The notes: generated by a model from the letters alone, not told the origin. Numbered from the stretch's first letter, positions 16,529-26,850 are shown. The stretch is DNA of 64,000 nucleotides from Celeribacter sp. PS-C1 (GCF_019429625.1 NZ_JAHXRW010000009.1:1-64000), one strand, 5' to 3'. Made by a program: numbers and translations.

Positions 16529-17425
16529 ATGCTCAATCTCTTGTCGAAATTGCCGGACAACACGCGCGGGGCGGTGATTATGTCGCTGTCGATGGCGGCC
16601 TTTACCACCAATGACAGCTTTATGAAGGGCGCCCTGGCCGAGGTGCCTTTGTTTCAGGCGCTGTTCCTGCGGGCGACTTTGAATTTCGTGATGCTCTTTG
16701 CTGTGCTTGCGCCGATCATCGGTCCGGTGCGCTTCGATCTGTCGCGAAAGGACTGGGTGCTGGTCTTGGTTCGCTCGATGGCCGAAGTGGGCGCGGCGAT
16801 GTGTTTCCTGACGGCGGTCAGCCATATGCCTTTGGCCAATGCCACGGCGATCATGCAGACCCTGCCGCTCTCGATTACCATCGCAGGATGGCTTTTGTTT
16901 CGCGATCCTCTGGGCTGGCGCCGCATGGTGGCGATTGTGGTCGGGTTTGCAGGCGTTCTGTTGATCGTGCAGCCCGGCACGGACGGGTTCAGTGGCTATG
17001 CCCTGTTTGCGGTTCTGGCGATGCTTTGTGTCACGCTGCGCGACATCATCGTGCGCAAGATGCATCATAGCGTGCCGAATTCCACCGTGACTTTCGGGGC
17101 GATCACCGCCGTCTGGATTTGTACAGGGATTGCGTCGATCGGACAGGGCTGGGCCCCCGTCGAGATCAAGGCCTGGGGGCAAATCTTCGGCTCGGCCGCC
17201 TGTCTGATCGTGGGCTATGTCTCCTCTGTGGCTGTGATGCGGGTGGGGGAGATGTCCTTCGTATCTCCATTTCGCTATACCGCACTGGTCTGGGCGCTGG
17301 TTATTGGCCTCTTCGCTTTCGGCGAATGGCCAAATGGCTTGGCTTTTGCGGGCGCGGCCATTATTGCTGGGACAGGGATTTACACCGTCCTGCGCGAGGC
17401 GCGCTTGCGACGGCAACGTGCCTAA
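16529..17425 (+). CDS. EamA-family (DMT) transporter
   Basis: Inner-membrane permease of the drug/metabolite transporter superfamily, 298 residues with about ten hydrophobic segments in two EamA repeats (roughly residues 12-140 and 150-295). The start at 16529 is chosen over an upstream in-frame ATG (16439) because GAAAGGGG precedes it and the family begins with a short cytoplasmic tail. Substrate cannot be told from sequence. It lies between a pseudogene and the str promoter, on its own, with no clear terminator before rpsL. Confidence 0.85.
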   Translation: MLNLLSKLPDNTRGAVIMSLSMAAFTTNDSFMKGALAEVPLFQALFLRATLNFVMLFAVLAPIIGPVRFDLSRKDWVLVLVRSMAEVGAAMCFLTAVSHMPLANATAIMQTLPLSITIAGWLLFRDPLGWRRMVAIVVGFAGVLLIVQPGTDGFSGYALFAVLAMLCVTLRDIIVRKMHHSVPNSTVTFGAITAVWICTGIASIGQGWAPVEIKAWGQIFGSAACLIVGYVSSVAVMRVGEMSFVSPFRYTALVWALVIGLFAFGEWPNGLAFAGAAIIAGTGIYTVLREARLRRQRA

Positions 17426-17469
17426 AGCGCGCATAAAGGTGCCACCACGGGACAATCCGGGCGCGAGTG

Positions 17470-17498
17470 TTGACAAGCCTCCCGACTCTCCATATACG
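17470..17498 (+). promoter_or_regulatory. str operon (rpsL) promoter
   Basis: TTGACA at 17470-17475 and TATACG at 17493-17498 with a 17-base spacer; the -35 is a full consensus match. The predicted transcript start near 17505 leaves a leader of about 240 bases. A self-complementary GGGGACGTCCCC sits at 17518-17529 near the 5' end. Apart from this promoter and leader I see nothing in 17426-17743. Confidence 0.8.
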
Positions 17499-17743
17499 GC
17501 GAGCCATCCGGCACTAGGGGGACGTCCCCGCCCGCCGACTTCTAAATCGTAGTGATCAAGATCCGAGCAATTTAAGGCGCTCTGATCCTCTGGGAACTCA
17601 CCGCGTCGTTCACCTCGGAATGGGAACGATTGCGGGTTTTCGTGCTATTTGGACGCAAGTGGCACATCGACATCGTAATCGCCCCGGCAGGTCCGTCATG
17701 GTCGCCACCGAGGTTCATAAAAATCTAGGAACGGGATACCCCT

Positions 17744-18115
17744 ATGCCAACGATTCAACAGCTGATCCGCAAACCGCGTCAGCCCAAACGTAAGGTTTCC
17801 AAGTCGCAGCACTTGGAGCAATGCCCCCAGAAGCGCGGCGTCTGCACGCGCGTCTACACCACCACCCCGAAAAAACCGAACTCCGCTATGCGGAAAGTCG
17901 CCAAAGTGCGCCTGACCAACGGTTTCGAGGTCATCTCTTACATCCCCGGTGAAAGCCACAACCTTCAGGAGCACTCCGTGGTTCTGATCCGTGGCGGCCG
18001 TGTGAAAGACCTTCCGGGTGTCCGTTACCACATCCTTCGTGGTGTTCTGGATACCCAGGGCGTCAAAGACCGTAAGCAGCGTCGTTCGAAATACGGCGCT
18101 AAGCGTCCTAAATAA
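17744..18115 (+). CDS. rpsL: 30S ribosomal protein S12
   Basis: Decoding-centre protein, 123 residues. The two streptomycin-related loops are wild type: [10 protein letters not shown] (about residue 39) and [12 protein letters not shown] (about residue 85). First gene of the str operon behind a strong promoter, 12 bases before rpsG. Confidence 0.98.
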   Translation: MPTIQQLIRKPRQPKRKVSKSQHLEQCPQKRGVCTRVYTTTPKKPNSAMRKVAKVRLTNGFEVISYIPGESHNLQEHSVVLIRGGRVKDLPGVRYHILRGVLDTQGVKDRKQRRSKYGAKRPK

Positions 18116-18598
<483 letters not shown>

Positions 18599-18628
18599 CT
18601 CAACTCAGGCCTTTAGGACCGAACACCA

Positions 18629-20746
18629 ATGGCACGCGATTATCCCCTCGACCGGTACCGTAACTTCGGTATCATGGCGCACATCGACGCAGGTAAAACC
18701 ACCTGTTCCGAGCGCATCCTCTTCTACACCGGCAAGTCCCACAACATTGGTGAGGTGCACGACGGTGCAGCCACCATGGACTGGATGGAGCAGGAGCAGG
18801 AACGTGGTATCACCATCACTTCCGCTGCGACGACCACCTTCTGGGAGCGTACGGAAGACGGCGAGACCGCCGACACGCCGAAGCACCGGATGAACATCAT
18901 CGACACCCCCGGCCACGTTGACTTCACCATCGAAGTTGAACGTTCCTTGGCTGTTCTTGACGGTGCCGTTGCTGTTCTCGACGCCAACGCTGGCGTTGAA
19001 CCGCAAACCGAAACCGTGTGGCGTCAGGCTGACCGCTACAAGGTCCCGCGGATCGTGTTCGTCAACAAGATGGACAAGATCGGTGCAGACTTCTTCAACT
19101 GCGTTCGCATGATCGAAGACCGCACCGGTGCGCGTGCTGTTCCCGTCGGTATTCCGATCGGTGCAGAAAACGAACTTGAAGGCCTGATTGACCTCGTCAC
19201 CATGGAAGAGTGGCTGTGGCAGGGCGAAGATCTGGGTGCATCCTGGATCAAAGCTCCGATCCGCGACTCGCTCAAAGACATGGCCGACGAATGGCGTGGT
19301 AAAATGATCGAAGCCGCCGTCGAAGAAGACGACGACGCGATGATGGCTTACCTCGAAGGCGAAGAGCCGGACGTTCCGACCCTGCGCAAGCTGATCCGCA
19401 AAGGCACCCTGGCCCTGCACTTCGTGCCGGTTCTGGGCGGTTCTGCGTTCAAAAACAAAGGCGTTCAGCCGCTCTTGAACGCTGTGATCGACTACCTGCC
19501 GAGCCCGCTCGACGTTGTTGATTACATGGGCTTTAAACCGGGCGACGAAGAAGAAACCCGGAACATCGCACGTCGTGCGGACGATGACATGGCCTTCTCC
19601 GGTCTGGCGTTCAAAATCATGAACGACCCCTTCGTCGGTACCCTGACCTTCACCCGGATCTACTCCGGCGTGATGAACAAGGGCGACACCCTGCTGAACT
19701 CCACCAAAGGTAAGAAAGAGCGCGTCGGTCGTATGATGATGATGCACTCCAACAACCGTGAGGAGATCGAAGAAGCGTTTGCAGGCGACATCATCGCTCT
19801 GGCGGGTCTGAAAGACACCACCACGGGTGACACGCTTTGCGATCCGAAGGACCCGGTGGTTCTCGAAACGATGACTTTCCCCGATCCGGTGATCGAGATT
19901 GCTGTCGAGCCGAAAACCAAAGGCGACCAAGAGAAAATGTCCGCAGGTCTGGCACGTCTCGCTGCCGAAGACCCGTCCTTCCGTGTCGAAACCGACCTCG
20001 AGTCCGGTCAGACCATCATGAAGGGCATGGGCGAACTTCACCTCGACATTCTCGTCGACCGTCTGCGTCGCGAGTTTAAAGTCGAAGCCAACATCGGTGC
20101 GCCGCAGGTGGCTTATCGTGAGACCATCTCTCACGAGGTCGAGCACGCCTACACCCACAAGAAACAGTCGGGTGGTTCGGGTCAGTTCGGTGAGGTCAAA
20201 CTCATCATCTCTCCGACAGAGCCGGGCGAAGGCTTCTCCTTCGAATCCCGCATCGTTGGCGGTGCCGTTCCGAAGGAATACATCCCGGGTGTCGAAAAAG
20301 GCATCAAGTCGGTGATGGACTCCGGTCCGCTCGCAGGCTTCCCGGTGATCGACTTCAAAGTGGCCCTCATCGACGGTAAATTCCACGATGTGGACTCCTC
20401 CGTCCTCGCCTTCGAAATCGCTGCGCGTATGTGTATGCGTGAAGGGATGAAGAAAGCTGGCGCGAAACTGCTTGAACCGATCATGAAAGTCGAAGTGATT
20501 ACCCCGGAAGAATACACCGGCGGCATCATCGGCGATCTCACCTCCCGTCGTGGTCAGGTGCAGGGTCAAGACACCCGCGGCAACGCCATTGCGATCGACG
20601 CCTACGTGCCGCTCGCGAACATGTTCGGCTACATCAACACCCTGCGTTCCATGTCTTCGGGCCGCGCGCAGTTCTCGATGCAGTTCGATCACTACGAAGC
20701 TGTGCCTTCGAACATCTCGGAAGAAATTCAGGCCAAATACGCGTAA
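18629..20746 (+). CDS. fusA: Elongation factor G
   Basis: Translocation GTPase, 705 residues, five domains. G1 AHIDAGKTT near residue 16, DTPGHVDF near residue 92, NKMDK near residue 146. The C-terminal domain IV/V carries [10 protein letters not shown] and [13 protein letters not shown]. It lies 30 bases after rpsG and before tuf in the usual str order. Confidence 0.99.
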   Translation: MARDYPLDRYRNFGIMAHIDAGKTTCSERILFYTGKSHNIGEVHDGAATMDWMEQEQERGITITSAATTTFWERTEDGETADTPKHRMNIIDTPGHVDFTIEVERSLAVLDGAVAVLDANAGVEPQTETVWRQADRYKVPRIVFVNKMDKIGADFFNCVRMIEDRTGARAVPVGIPIGAENELEGLIDLVTMEEWLWQGEDLGASWIKAPIRDSLKDMADEWRGKMIEAAVEEDDDAMMAYLEGEEPDVPTLRKLIRKGTLALHFVPVLGGSAFKNKGVQPLLNAVIDYLPSPLDVVDYMGFKPGDEEETRNIARRADDDMAFSGLAFKIMNDPFVGTLTFTRIYSGVMNKGDTLLNSTKGKKERVGRMMMMHSNNREEIEEAFAGDIIALAGLKDTTTGDTLCDPKDPVVLETMTFPDPVIEIAVEPKTKGDQEKMSAGLARLAAEDPSFRVETDLESGQTIMKGMGELHLDILVDRLRREFKVEANIGAPQVAYRETISHEVEHAYTHKKQSGGSGQFGEVKLIISPTEPGEGFSFESRIVGGAVPKEYIPGVEKGIKSVMDSGPLAGFPVIDFKVALIDGKFHDVDSSVLAFEIAARMCMREGMKKAGAKLLEPIMKVEVITPEEYTGGIIGDLTSRRGQVQGQDTRGNAIAIDAYVPLANMFGYINTLRSMSSGRAQFSMQFDHYEAVPSNISEEIQAKYA

Positions 20747-20816
20747 GCGTGGCCAGAACCCCAACCTCGGGGATCAGGGAAACCTGATCCCCAATCAGAA
20801 TTACACAGGAGGCCAT

Positions 20817-22000
20817 TATGGCTAAGGAAAAGTTTGAGCGTTCGAAACCGCACGTGAACATCGGCACGATCGGCCACGTTGACCACGGTAAAACCACCCT
20901 GACGGCAGCGATCACCAAATACTTTGGTGACTTCAAAGCCTACGACCAGATCGACGGCGCACCGGAAGAGAAAGCCCGCGGCATCACGATCTCGACCGCA
21001 CACGTCGAGTACGAGACCGAGAACCGTCACTACGCACACGTCGACTGCCCCGGCCACGCCGACTACGTGAAAAACATGATCACCGGTGCGGCCCAGATGG
21101 ACGGCGGTATCCTGGTTGTGAACGCAGCTGACGGCCCGATGCCGCAGACCCGCGAGCACATCCTGCTTGCGCGTCAGGTTGGCGTGCCGGCTCTGGTCGT
21201 GTTCATGAACAAAGTTGACCAGGTTGACGACGAAGAGCTCCTCGAGCTCGTCGAAATGGAAATCCGTGAGCTTCTGTCCGAATACGACTTCCCGGGCGAC
21301 GATATTCCGATCATCGCAGGTTCCGCTCTGGCCGCTATGGAAGGCCGCGATCCGGAAATCGGCGAAGAGAAAATCAAAGAGCTGATGGCCGCTGTTGACG
21401 CGTACATCCCGGAACCCGAGCGTGCGATCGACCAGCCGTTCCTGATGCCGATCGAAGACGTGTTCTCGATTTCCGGCCGTGGTACGGTTGTGACCGGTCG
21501 TGTTGAGCGCGGCGTGATCAACGTGGGCGACGAGATCGAAATCGTTGGTATCAAAGACACCACGAAAACGACCTGTACCGGCGTTGAAATGTTCCGCAAA
21601 CTGCTCGATCGCGGTGAAGCTGGCGACAACATCGGCGCCCTGCTGCGCGGTGTGGACCGTGAAGGCGTTGAGCGTGGTCAGGTTCTGTGTAAGCCGGGCT
21701 CCGTGAACCCGCACACCAAATTCGAATCCGAGGTCTACATTCTGACCAAGGAAGAAGGTGGCCGTCACACCCCGTTCTTCGCGAACTACCGTCCGCAGTT
21801 CTACTTCCGTACGACGGACGTGACCGGGACTGTTGTTCTTCCGGAAGGCACCGAGATGGTGATGCCGGGCGACAACCTGAAATTCACGGTTGAGCTGATC
21901 GCTCCGATCGCGATGGAAGAAGGTCTTCGCTTCGCCATCCGCGAAGGCGGCCGCACCGTCGGTTCGGGCGTGGTGTCCAAAATCCTCGCTTAATTAGCTC
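20817..22000 (+). repeat. Long direct repeat, copy B (tuf2)
   Basis: Matches 1-1184 with no difference seen. The same seven bases after the stop are shared, after which the copies diverge into unrelated terminators. Confidence 0.9.
20818..21993 (+). CDS. tuf: Elongation factor Tu, copy 2
   Basis: Same 391-residue protein as copy 1. This copy keeps the canonical place as last gene of the str operon and has a strong ribosome binding site, ACAGGAGGCC, before the ATG. Having one tuf with fusA and one before tRNA-Trp/secE is common in proteobacteria. A terminator follows at 22017. Confidence 0.99.
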   Translation: MAKEKFERSKPHVNIGTIGHVDHGKTTLTAAITKYFGDFKAYDQIDGAPEEKARGITISTAHVEYETENRHYAHVDCPGHADYVKNMITGAAQMDGGILVVNAADGPMPQTREHILLARQVGVPALVVFMNKVDQVDDEELLELVEMEIRELLSEYDFPGDDIPIIAGSALAAMEGRDPEIGEEKIKELMAAVDAYIPEPERAIDQPFLMPIEDVFSISGRGTVVTGRVERGVINVGDEIEIVGIKDTTKTTCTGVEMFRKLLDRGEAGDNIGALLRGVDREGVERGQVLCKPGSVNPHTKFESEVYILTKEEGGRHTPFFANYRPQFYFRTTDVTGTVVLPEGTEMVMPGDNLKFTVELIAPIAMEEGLRFAIREGGRTVGSGVVSKILA

Positions 22001-22016
22001 GGATTTGACTGTTGAG

Positions 22017-22044
22017 AGGGCTCCACGAAAGTGGAGCCCTTTTT
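22017..22044 (+). terminator. Terminator of the str operon
   Basis: A 10-bp perfect stem (AGGGCTCCAC / GTGGAGCCCT) with GAAA loop and TTTTTG tail, 24 bases after tuf2. Confidence 0.92.
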
Positions 22045-22078
22045 GTTTTATTTAGTACTTTAGGAAAGGGGCTAAGAA

Positions 22079-22798
22079 TTGGAGAGGCGTCTAATAGGGC
22101 ATGCCCAAGTGGTTCGAGAAATGAGGCCGCTTCAGAAAAAAGCTATGGGTTTCATTCTGGTTGACTCTGAGCGAGGCACTCTGCCGATTTCACTTACCGA
22201 AGCATTGGAACGATACACGCCCAAACTGGGGGCGGGGTTTAGCTTTGACACCGAAAAGGGGTGGGCCGATGATATTCGGCATGCAGCCATTAGGTGCCTT
22301 TTCGGAAATGGGCTAGTACGCGGAGGTGCCGTTGATTTCGACGAGAAAACGGACGCGCTGACGAATTGGAAAACAGATGTTTACACTCTTACAGAAGCTG
22401 GCAATCTGGAGATAGAGCATGGTGGGAATAGCCGTCTGATCGAGGAACGAAAAAAATCCTCGGAAAAGACCAAAATATTCGGGGACGGAGCAGAATGCGT
22501 CTATGTTTACACTGACAGCATTTTGGATCGGGCCAAGTTCCCATGTTGCAAAATTGGGAGACATGTAAGTTCAGATATTGGCGCAGTGCTCGGACGCATT
22601 TTTCAACAATATAGAACGGGTAACCCGGGGATACCGATTTTGCGTTATATAATTCGGACGAATGATGCCGTATCTTTAGAAGGCTTTCTTCACAGACAAT
22701 TTGACAAAGAGCGTATCCTCGGCGGCACGGGAACCGAATGGTTTGAGGTGTCGTTTGAAAAGGTGGAGAACCCTGCTTTGGAATATCTCAGGAAATGA
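22079..22798 (+). CDS. GIY-YIG (T5orf172-like) nuclease domain protein
   Basis: 239 residues from a TTG behind AGGAAAGGGG; a later ATG at 22121 would give 225 residues, and the choice is open. The C-terminal part has the order of a T5orf172/GIY-YIG variant fold: VYVYTDS (141-147) for the first strand, KIG (158-160), Arg173 in GRIFQQYRTGNP, then Glu201 in LEGFLHRQF and EWFEV (220). The N-terminal half (about 36-112, ending VYTLTEAGNLEI) looks like a winged helix. Such proteins are seen as stand-alone nucleases, often with mobile or defence genes; the target here is unknown. Codon use is A+T-richer than in flanking tuf and rpsJ, suggesting acquisition. Confidence 0.7.
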   Translation: MERRLIGHAQVVREMRPLQKKAMGFILVDSERGTLPISLTEALERYTPKLGAGFSFDTEKGWADDIRHAAIRCLFGNGLVRGGAVDFDEKTDALTNWKTDVYTLTEAGNLEIEHGGNSRLIEERKKSSEKTKIFGDGAECVYVYTDSILDRAKFPCCKIGRHVSSDIGAVLGRIFQQYRTGNPGIPILRYIIRTNDAVSLEGFLHRQFDKERILGGTGTEWFEVSFEKVENPALEYLRK

Positions 22799-22809
22799 GG
22801 GGAAAAGGC

Positions 22810-22838
22810 TTGCCAGAGAGGGGCTACCCCTCTATATC
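22810..22838 (+). promoter_or_regulatory. S10 operon (rpsJ) promoter with palindromic spacer
   Basis: TTGCCA at 22810-22815 and TATATC at 22833-22838, 17 apart. Nearly all of the spacer is the inverted repeat AGAGGGG-CTA-CCCCTCT (22817-22833). Confidence 0.7.
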
Positions 22839-22844
22839 GCGCGA

Positions 22845-22976
22845 GTTCTCTCATGGGAGAACGCATGAAGAGGGATTCGCTCATACCCTGAGCACTCGCT
22901 TCATAAGGTTCGACGTGGGGACGGAATAAGCCGGTCTCGACCTCTCAACCTCAATAAGCCTAAGAAAGGCAATGCT
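22845..22976 (+). promoter_or_regulatory. S10 operon mRNA leader
   Basis: About 130 untranslated bases before rpsJ, opening with the hairpin GTTCTC / GAGAAC (22845-22862). In gammaproteobacteria L4 regulates the operon through this leader; no L4 site can be claimed here. Confidence 0.4.
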
Positions 22977-23285
22977 ATGCAAGGCCAGAACATCCGTATT
23001 CGGCTGAAGGCATTTGATTTCCGCGTGCTCGATGCGTCGACCCAGGAAATCGTTAACACGGCAAAGCGCACTGGCGCTCAGGTCCGTGGCCCGATCCCGC
23101 TGCCGAACAAGATTGAGAAGTTCACGGTTCTCCGTGGTCCTCACATCGACAAGAAATCCCGCGATCAGTTCGAGATCCGCACGCACAAGCGTCTGCTCGA
23201 CATCGTTGACCCGACCCCCCAGACCGTGGACGCGCTGATGAAGCTCGACCTCGCCGCTGGTGTGGACGTCGAGATCAAAGTCTAA
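22977..23285 (+). CDS. rpsJ: 30S ribosomal protein S10
   Basis: 102 residues beginning [17 protein letters not shown]10 belongs to the small-subunit head and also binds NusB in antitermination. The signature [19 protein letters not shown] is about residue 38. AAGAAAGGC precedes the ATG. First gene of the S10 operon. Confidence 0.98.
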   Translation: MQGQNIRIRLKAFDFRVLDASTQEIVNTAKRTGAQVRGPIPLPNKIEKFTVLRGPHIDKKSRDQFEIRTHKRLLDIVDPTPQTVDALMKLDLAAGVDVEIKV

Positions 23286-23300
23286 GGGGGGCAATCAGAT

Positions 23301-24038
23301 ATGTTGCGCTCTGGTGTTATCGCGAAGAAGGTCGGCATGACCCGCCTCTTCATGGAAGACGGCAAACAGATTCCTGTGACCGTTCTCCAACTCGACAACC
23401 TGCAAGTGGTCGCTCAGCGCACCTCTGAGAAAGACGGCTACACCGCCGTTCAGCTCGGTGCTGGCTCCGCAAAAGCAAAACGCACCTCGCAAGCGATGCG
23501 TGGTCACTTCGCTGCGGCGAATGTTGCCCCGAAACGCAAAGTGGCCGAGTTCCGCGTGGACGAAGACAAGCTGATCGAAGTTGGCGCGGAAATCTCCGCT
23601 GACCATTACTTCGAAGGTCAGTTCGTTGACGTTTCCGGCACCTCCATCGGTAAAGGTTTTGCCGGTGCCATGAAACGCCACAACTTCGGCGGTCTGCGTG
23701 CCTCGCACGGTGTGTCCATCTCCCACCGTTCCCACGGTTCCACCGGTCAGTGTCAAGACCCGGGTCGTGTGTTCAAAGGTAAAAAGATGGCCGGTCACAT
23801 GGGTGCTGCCCGTGTCACCACCCAAAACCTTCAGGTTGTCCGCACGGACGCCGACCGTGGTCTGATCATGGTCAAAGGCGCTGTTCCGGGCTCCAAAGGT
23901 GGCTGGGTCACCATCAAAGACGCCGTGAAAAAGCCGTTCCCCGAGAACGCGCCTCTCCCGGCTGCTCTGAAATCCGCTGCCTCTGAAGCAACTGCAGCTC
24001 CGGCTGAAGAAGCTCCGGCAGAAGGGGGTGAAGCATGA
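23301..24038 (+). CDS. rplC: 50S ribosomal protein L3
   Basis: Early assembly protein whose long loop reaches the peptidyl transferase centre. 245 residues, longer than E. coli L3 (209) because of a C-terminal Ala/Glu-rich tail (about residues 215-245), a usual feature of rhodobacterial L3. The HNFGG...[20 protein letters not shown] region (about residues 130-160) is the rRNA-contacting loop; Gln at the GQ motif is a known methylation site in E. coli. Its end overlaps the rplD start by ATGA. Confidence 0.98.
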   Translation: MLRSGVIAKKVGMTRLFMEDGKQIPVTVLQLDNLQVVAQRTSEKDGYTAVQLGAGSAKAKRTSQAMRGHFAAANVAPKRKVAEFRVDEDKLIEVGAEISADHYFEGQFVDVSGTSIGKGFAGAMKRHNFGGLRASHGVSISHRSHGSTGQCQDPGRVFKGKKMAGHMGAARVTTQNLQVVRTDADRGLIMVKGAVPGSKGGWVTIKDAVKKPFPENAPLPAALKSAASEATAAPAEEAPAEGGEA

Positions 24039-24631
24039 CTTTCAACGTGATCAAACTGGACCTCGACGAGGCTCTCTTCGGTCTTGAGCCGCGTGCAGAC
24101 ATCCTGCACCGTGTGGTTCGCTGGCAGCGCAACAACGCGCAGCAGGGCACCCACAAGGTCAAGACCCGCTCGGAAGTGTCCTACTCCACCAAGAAGATCT
24201 ATCGCCAAAAAGGCACCGGCGGCGCACGCCACGGGTCCCGCAAGGCGCCGATCTTCCGCAAAGGTGGTATCTACAAAGGCCCGACCCCGCGTTCGCACGG
24301 CCACGATCTTACGAAGAAATTCCGTAAGCTCGGTCTGCGTCACGCTCTTTCGGCAAAAGCCGCCTCCGGTAACCTCGTGATTATCGAAGATGCGAAACTC
24401 GCCGAAGCCAAAACCGCGTTGCTCGCCAAGGCGGTCAAGGAGCAGGGCTGGAAACGCGTTCTGGTGATCGACGGTGCTGACGTTGATGCGAACTTCAAAG
24501 CTGCGGCTGCGAACCTCGCTGGCGTCGACGTGCTGCCGACCATTGGCGCCAACGTCTATGACATCCTGAAACGTGACACGCTCGTGATCACCAAAGCAGG
24601 TGTCGAAGCTCTGGAGGCTCGCCTGAAATGA
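24035..24631 (+). CDS. rplD: 50S ribosomal protein L4
   Basis: 198 residues. The extended loop lining the exit tunnel is present ([22 protein letters not shown], about residues 52-73). Overlaps rplC by four bases and rplW by four bases, so L3-L4-L23 are likely translated as a coupled set. Confidence 0.97.
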   Translation: MTFNVIKLDLDEALFGLEPRADILHRVVRWQRNNAQQGTHKVKTRSEVSYSTKKIYRQKGTGGARHGSRKAPIFRKGGIYKGPTPRSHGHDLTKKFRKLGLRHALSAKAASGNLVIIEDAKLAEAKTALLAKAVKEQGWKRVLVIDGADVDANFKAAAANLAGVDVLPTIGANVYDILKRDTLVITKAGVEALEARLK

Positions 24632-24924
24632 CCAACAAAGCTGAACTCTACGACGTGATCCGCAAGCCGATCATCACCGAGAAAGCCACCATGGCTTCGG
24701 AGGCTGGTGCTGTGGTGTTCGAAGTCGCCATCGACTCCAACAAACCGCAGATCAAAAAAGCTGTTGAAGAGCTTTTTGGTGTTAAGGTGAAAGCGGTCAA
24801 CACGGTTGTCACCAAAGGTAAGACCAAGCGGTTCCGCGGTCAGCCGGGCAAGCGTAAAGACGTCAAAAAAGCCTACGTCACCCTCGAAGACGGCAACGCC
24901 ATCGACGTGACCACTGGTCTCTAA
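24628..24924 (+). CDS. rplW: 50S ribosomal protein L23
   Basis: Exit-port protein that docks trigger factor and SRP. 98 residues with [10 protein letters not shown] at residue 12 and the internal loop [24 protein letters not shown] strong terminator follows, which is unusual because rplB normally follows directly. Confidence 0.97.
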   Translation: MTNKAELYDVIRKPIITEKATMASEAGAVVFEVAIDSNKPQIKKAVEELFGVKVKAVNTVVTKGKTKRFRGQPGKRKDVKKAYVTLEDGNAIDVTTGL

Positions 24925-24950
24925 GTTTTAGAGATCAGGTAGAAATGAAG

Positions 24951-24983
24951 AAGCCCCTCGGTGAGAGCCGGGGGGCTTTTTTT
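24951..24983 (+). terminator. Terminator after rplW
   Basis: The stem AAGCCCCTCGG with CCGGGGGGCTT (one T-G) has loop TGAGAG and a run of seven T. It ends the first block of the S10 operon. Confidence 0.92.
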
Positions 24984-25030
24984 GGGATAGTTACGGCTTG
25001 AAGATTAGTAATCTATTCTTATCTGTCAGA

Positions 25031-25147
25031 ATGAGCGGTAATCGCATCGACATAGTCAGAGCGCCGGTAGACTATTTCAAAATTTCCGGCAGCTGGTTCA
25101 ATCGCGTTCTAACTGACTACTATAAGAGCCGAATGCGACTGACTTAG
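25031..25147 (+). CDS. Possible 38-residue protein upstream of the mini-gene
   Basis: ATG to TAG, starting MSGNRIDIVRAPVDYFK. The composition is plausible but there is no good ribosome binding site, it uses rare AGA, ATA and CGA codons, and the predicted TATAAG promoter of the next gene lies inside it. Probably not translated. Confidence 0.15.
   Translation: MSGNRIDIVRAPVDYFKISGSWFNRVLTDYYKSRMRLT
25097..25126 (+). promoter_or_regulatory. Possible promoter of the 36-codon mini-gene
   Basis: TATAAG at 25121-25126 with a poor -35, TTCAAT (25097-25102), at 18-base spacing. Confidence 0.35.
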
Positions 25148-25161
25148 TTGGAGGAGCGCTT

Positions 25162-25272
25162 ATGAAAATAGGCATTTCATTCCAAGCCAGCATGTCGAGC
25201 GGTAATGAATATCGTTTCGAGTTTGCTCTTGGCCTAACGGCCTTGGTTTGGCTTGTTCGTATTTTTAGCTGA
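25162..25272 (+). CDS. Small hydrophobic-tailed protein (36 residues), unknown
   Basis: ATG at 25162 stands behind TTGGAGGAGCGCT, one of the best ribosome binding sites in the window, and a terminator hairpin follows ten bases after the TGA. The product is MKIGISFQASMSSGNEY followed by a hydrophobic stretch (FEFALGLTALVWLVRIFS), possibly one short membrane helix. It is inserted in the gap between rplW and rplB, which is normally nearly closed. I do not recognise the sequence. Confidence 0.5.
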   Translation: MKIGISFQASMSSGNEYRFEFALGLTALVWLVRIFS

Positions 25273-25281
25273 TCGACATCC

Positions 25282-25308
25282 GAGGCAGCACCCTAGTGGT
25301 GCTGCCTC
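25282..25308 (+). terminator. Terminator-like hairpin after the mini-gene
   Basis: An 11-bp perfect stem (GAGGCAGCACC / GGTGCTGCCTC) with loop CTAGT; only AACTTT follows. Confidence 0.65.
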
Positions 25309-25368
25309 AACTTTGTGGAAGGTTTGACAGGACTTAACCGCGCGGAATCAAGGCGTAGCCGCCGCGCG

Positions 25369-25401
25369 AGCGCCTGCCCGTTCCGGCGGGCTGGCGCTTT
25401 T
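25369..25401 (+). terminator. Second terminator in the rplW-rplB gap
   Basis: The stem AGCGCC-T-GCCCG pairs with CGGGC-T-GGCGCT, loop TTCCGG, tail TTTT. With no reading frame between 25309 and 25368, it is either a back-up terminator or the end of a short RNA. From here to 25537 I see no gene; there is a small palindrome GAGTGGA-TTATT-TCCACTC at 25514-25532. Confidence 0.7.
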
Positions 25402-25537
25402 GCCATCTTCGTGTAACGCTTAGATCATAGAGTAACTTGGCTGGGATAAAGTGCGCCGATTAGAACATAGTGCGCCACCCCACGGGCAGGCGCTCGAGCT
25501 CAAATCCCACCCAGAGTGGATTATTTCCACTCCGCAC

Positions 25538-25566
25538 TAGACTCCCCTCCCAACACCCACTATACC
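25538..25566 (+). promoter_or_regulatory. Probable rplB promoter
   Basis: TAGACT (25538-25543) and TATACC (25561-25566), spacer 17. The transcript would begin at about 25573 with a 10-bp hairpin (25576-25608, one bulged C), leaving a leader of about 150 bases. Confidence 0.5.
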
Positions 25567-25722
25567 CCGCCCATCTCACGGCCCCGGATTCGTTCTTGGG
25601 GCCCGTGATTTGTGTGGGACGAGGGTCAGACGACAGTCGCGAGAACCCCCGGCCTTAGACGAAAACGGGTCGTAGCAAACGAGCTACAATACATGACCCA
25701 AAGCAAACGGAAGACAGAAACT

Positions 25723-26565
25723 ATGGCACTCAAGTCGTATAAACCGACGACGCCTGGCCAACGTGGGTTGGTTCTGATCGACCGTTCGGAGCTTTGGAAA
25801 GGGCGTCCGGTCAAATCTCTCACCGAGGGTTTGACCAAGAACGGCGGCCGGAACAACACCGGACGGATCACGATGCGCCGCAAAGGCGGCGGGGCAAAGC
25901 GTCTCTATCGCATCGTCGACTTCAAACGCACCAAGTTTGACGTAGCAGCAACCGTGGAACGGATCGAATATGACCCGAACCGCACCGCGTTCATCGCGCT
26001 CATCAAATACGAAGACGGCGAACAGGCTTACATCCTGGCTCCGCAGCGTCTGGCCGTTGGCGACAAAGTCATCGCCTCCGCCAAAGCTGACGTGAAGCCG
26101 GGCAACGCCATGCCGTTCTCCGGTCTGCCGATCGGTACGATCGTCCACAACGTCGAGCTGAAGCCCGGCAAAGGTGGTCAGATCGCCCGCGCAGCCGGCA
26201 CCTACGCCCAATTCGTTGGTCGTGACGGTGGCTACGCCCAGATCCGCCTCTCTTCTGGCGAACTGCGCCTCGTGCGTCAGGAATGCATGTGCACCGTCGG
26301 TGCCGTGTCCAACCCTGACAACTCCAACCAGAACATCGGTAAAGCCGGTCGTAACCGCCACAAGGGCATCCGTCCCTCCGTGCGTGGTGTGGTTATGAAC
26401 CCGATCGATCACCCCCATGGTGGTGGTGAAGGCCGGACCTCTGGTGGTCGTCACCCGGTGACGCCGTGGGGTAAACCGACGAAAGGCGCGAAAACGCGCA
26501 ACAAGAACAAGGCGTCCAGCAAGCTCATCATTCGCTCGCGTCACGCCAAGAAGAAGGGTCGCTAA
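25723..26565 (+). CDS. rplB: 50S ribosomal protein L2
   Basis: Essential for subunit joining and the peptidyl transferase region. 280 residues from [15 protein letters not shown]. The frame is open back to 25612, but the added 37 residues are not L2-like and derive from the leader. The C-terminal rRNA-contacting motif [13 protein letters not shown] (about residue 225) holds the conserved His. Three bases separate it from rpsS. Confidence 0.97.
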   Translation: MALKSYKPTTPGQRGLVLIDRSELWKGRPVKSLTEGLTKNGGRNNTGRITMRRKGGGAKRLYRIVDFKRTKFDVAATVERIEYDPNRTAFIALIKYEDGEQAYILAPQRLAVGDKVIASAKADVKPGNAMPFSGLPIGTIVHNVELKPGKGGQIARAAGTYAQFVGRDGGYAQIRLSSGELRLVRQECMCTVGAVSNPDNSNQNIGKAGRNRHKGIRPSVRGVVMNPIDHPHGGGEGRTSGGRHPVTPWGKPTKGAKTRNKNKASSKLIIRSRHAKKKGR

Positions 26566-26568
26566 GAT

Positions 26569-26847
26569 ATGGCACGTTCTGTCTGGAAAGGCCCGTTTGT
26601 GGACGCTTACGTCCTCAAGAAGGCCGAAAAAGCTCGCGAGAGCGGTCGCAACGAGGTCATCAAGATCTGGTCCCGCCGTTCCACCATCCTGCCTCAGTTC
26701 GTTGGCCTCACCTTTGGTGTGTACAACGGCCAGAAGCACATCCCCGTCAACGTCTCGGAAGACATGATCGGTCAGAAGTTCGGTGAATATGCACCGACTC
26801 GCACCTATTACGGTCACGCCGCTGACAAAAAAGCGAAACGGAAATAA
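26569..26847 (+). CDS. rpsS: 30S ribosomal protein S19
   Basis: Head protein in complex with S13 near the A-site finger. 92 residues: [12 protein letters not shown] start and [20 protein letters not shown] about residues 35-54. Spaced three bases from both neighbours. Confidence 0.98.
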   Translation: MARSVWKGPFVDAYVLKKAEKARESGRNEVIKIWSRRSTILPQFVGLTFGVYNGQKHIPVNVSEDMIGQKFGEYAPTRTYYGHAADKKAKRK

Positions 26848-26850
26848 GTC

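Noticed and set aside
25460-25530. tRNA-like stretch (GAGCTCAAATCCC) before rplB, considered as a decayed tRNA or attachment site
   Set aside because: No acceptor, D or anticodon stems could be drawn around it.
25612-25722. N-terminal extension of L2 from an upstream in-frame ATG
   Set aside because: The extension is leader sequence unrelated to L2; the same reasoning removed upstream starts of rplK, rplJ, rpsM, bztB, engB, yidC, ttcA and the flavin reductase.
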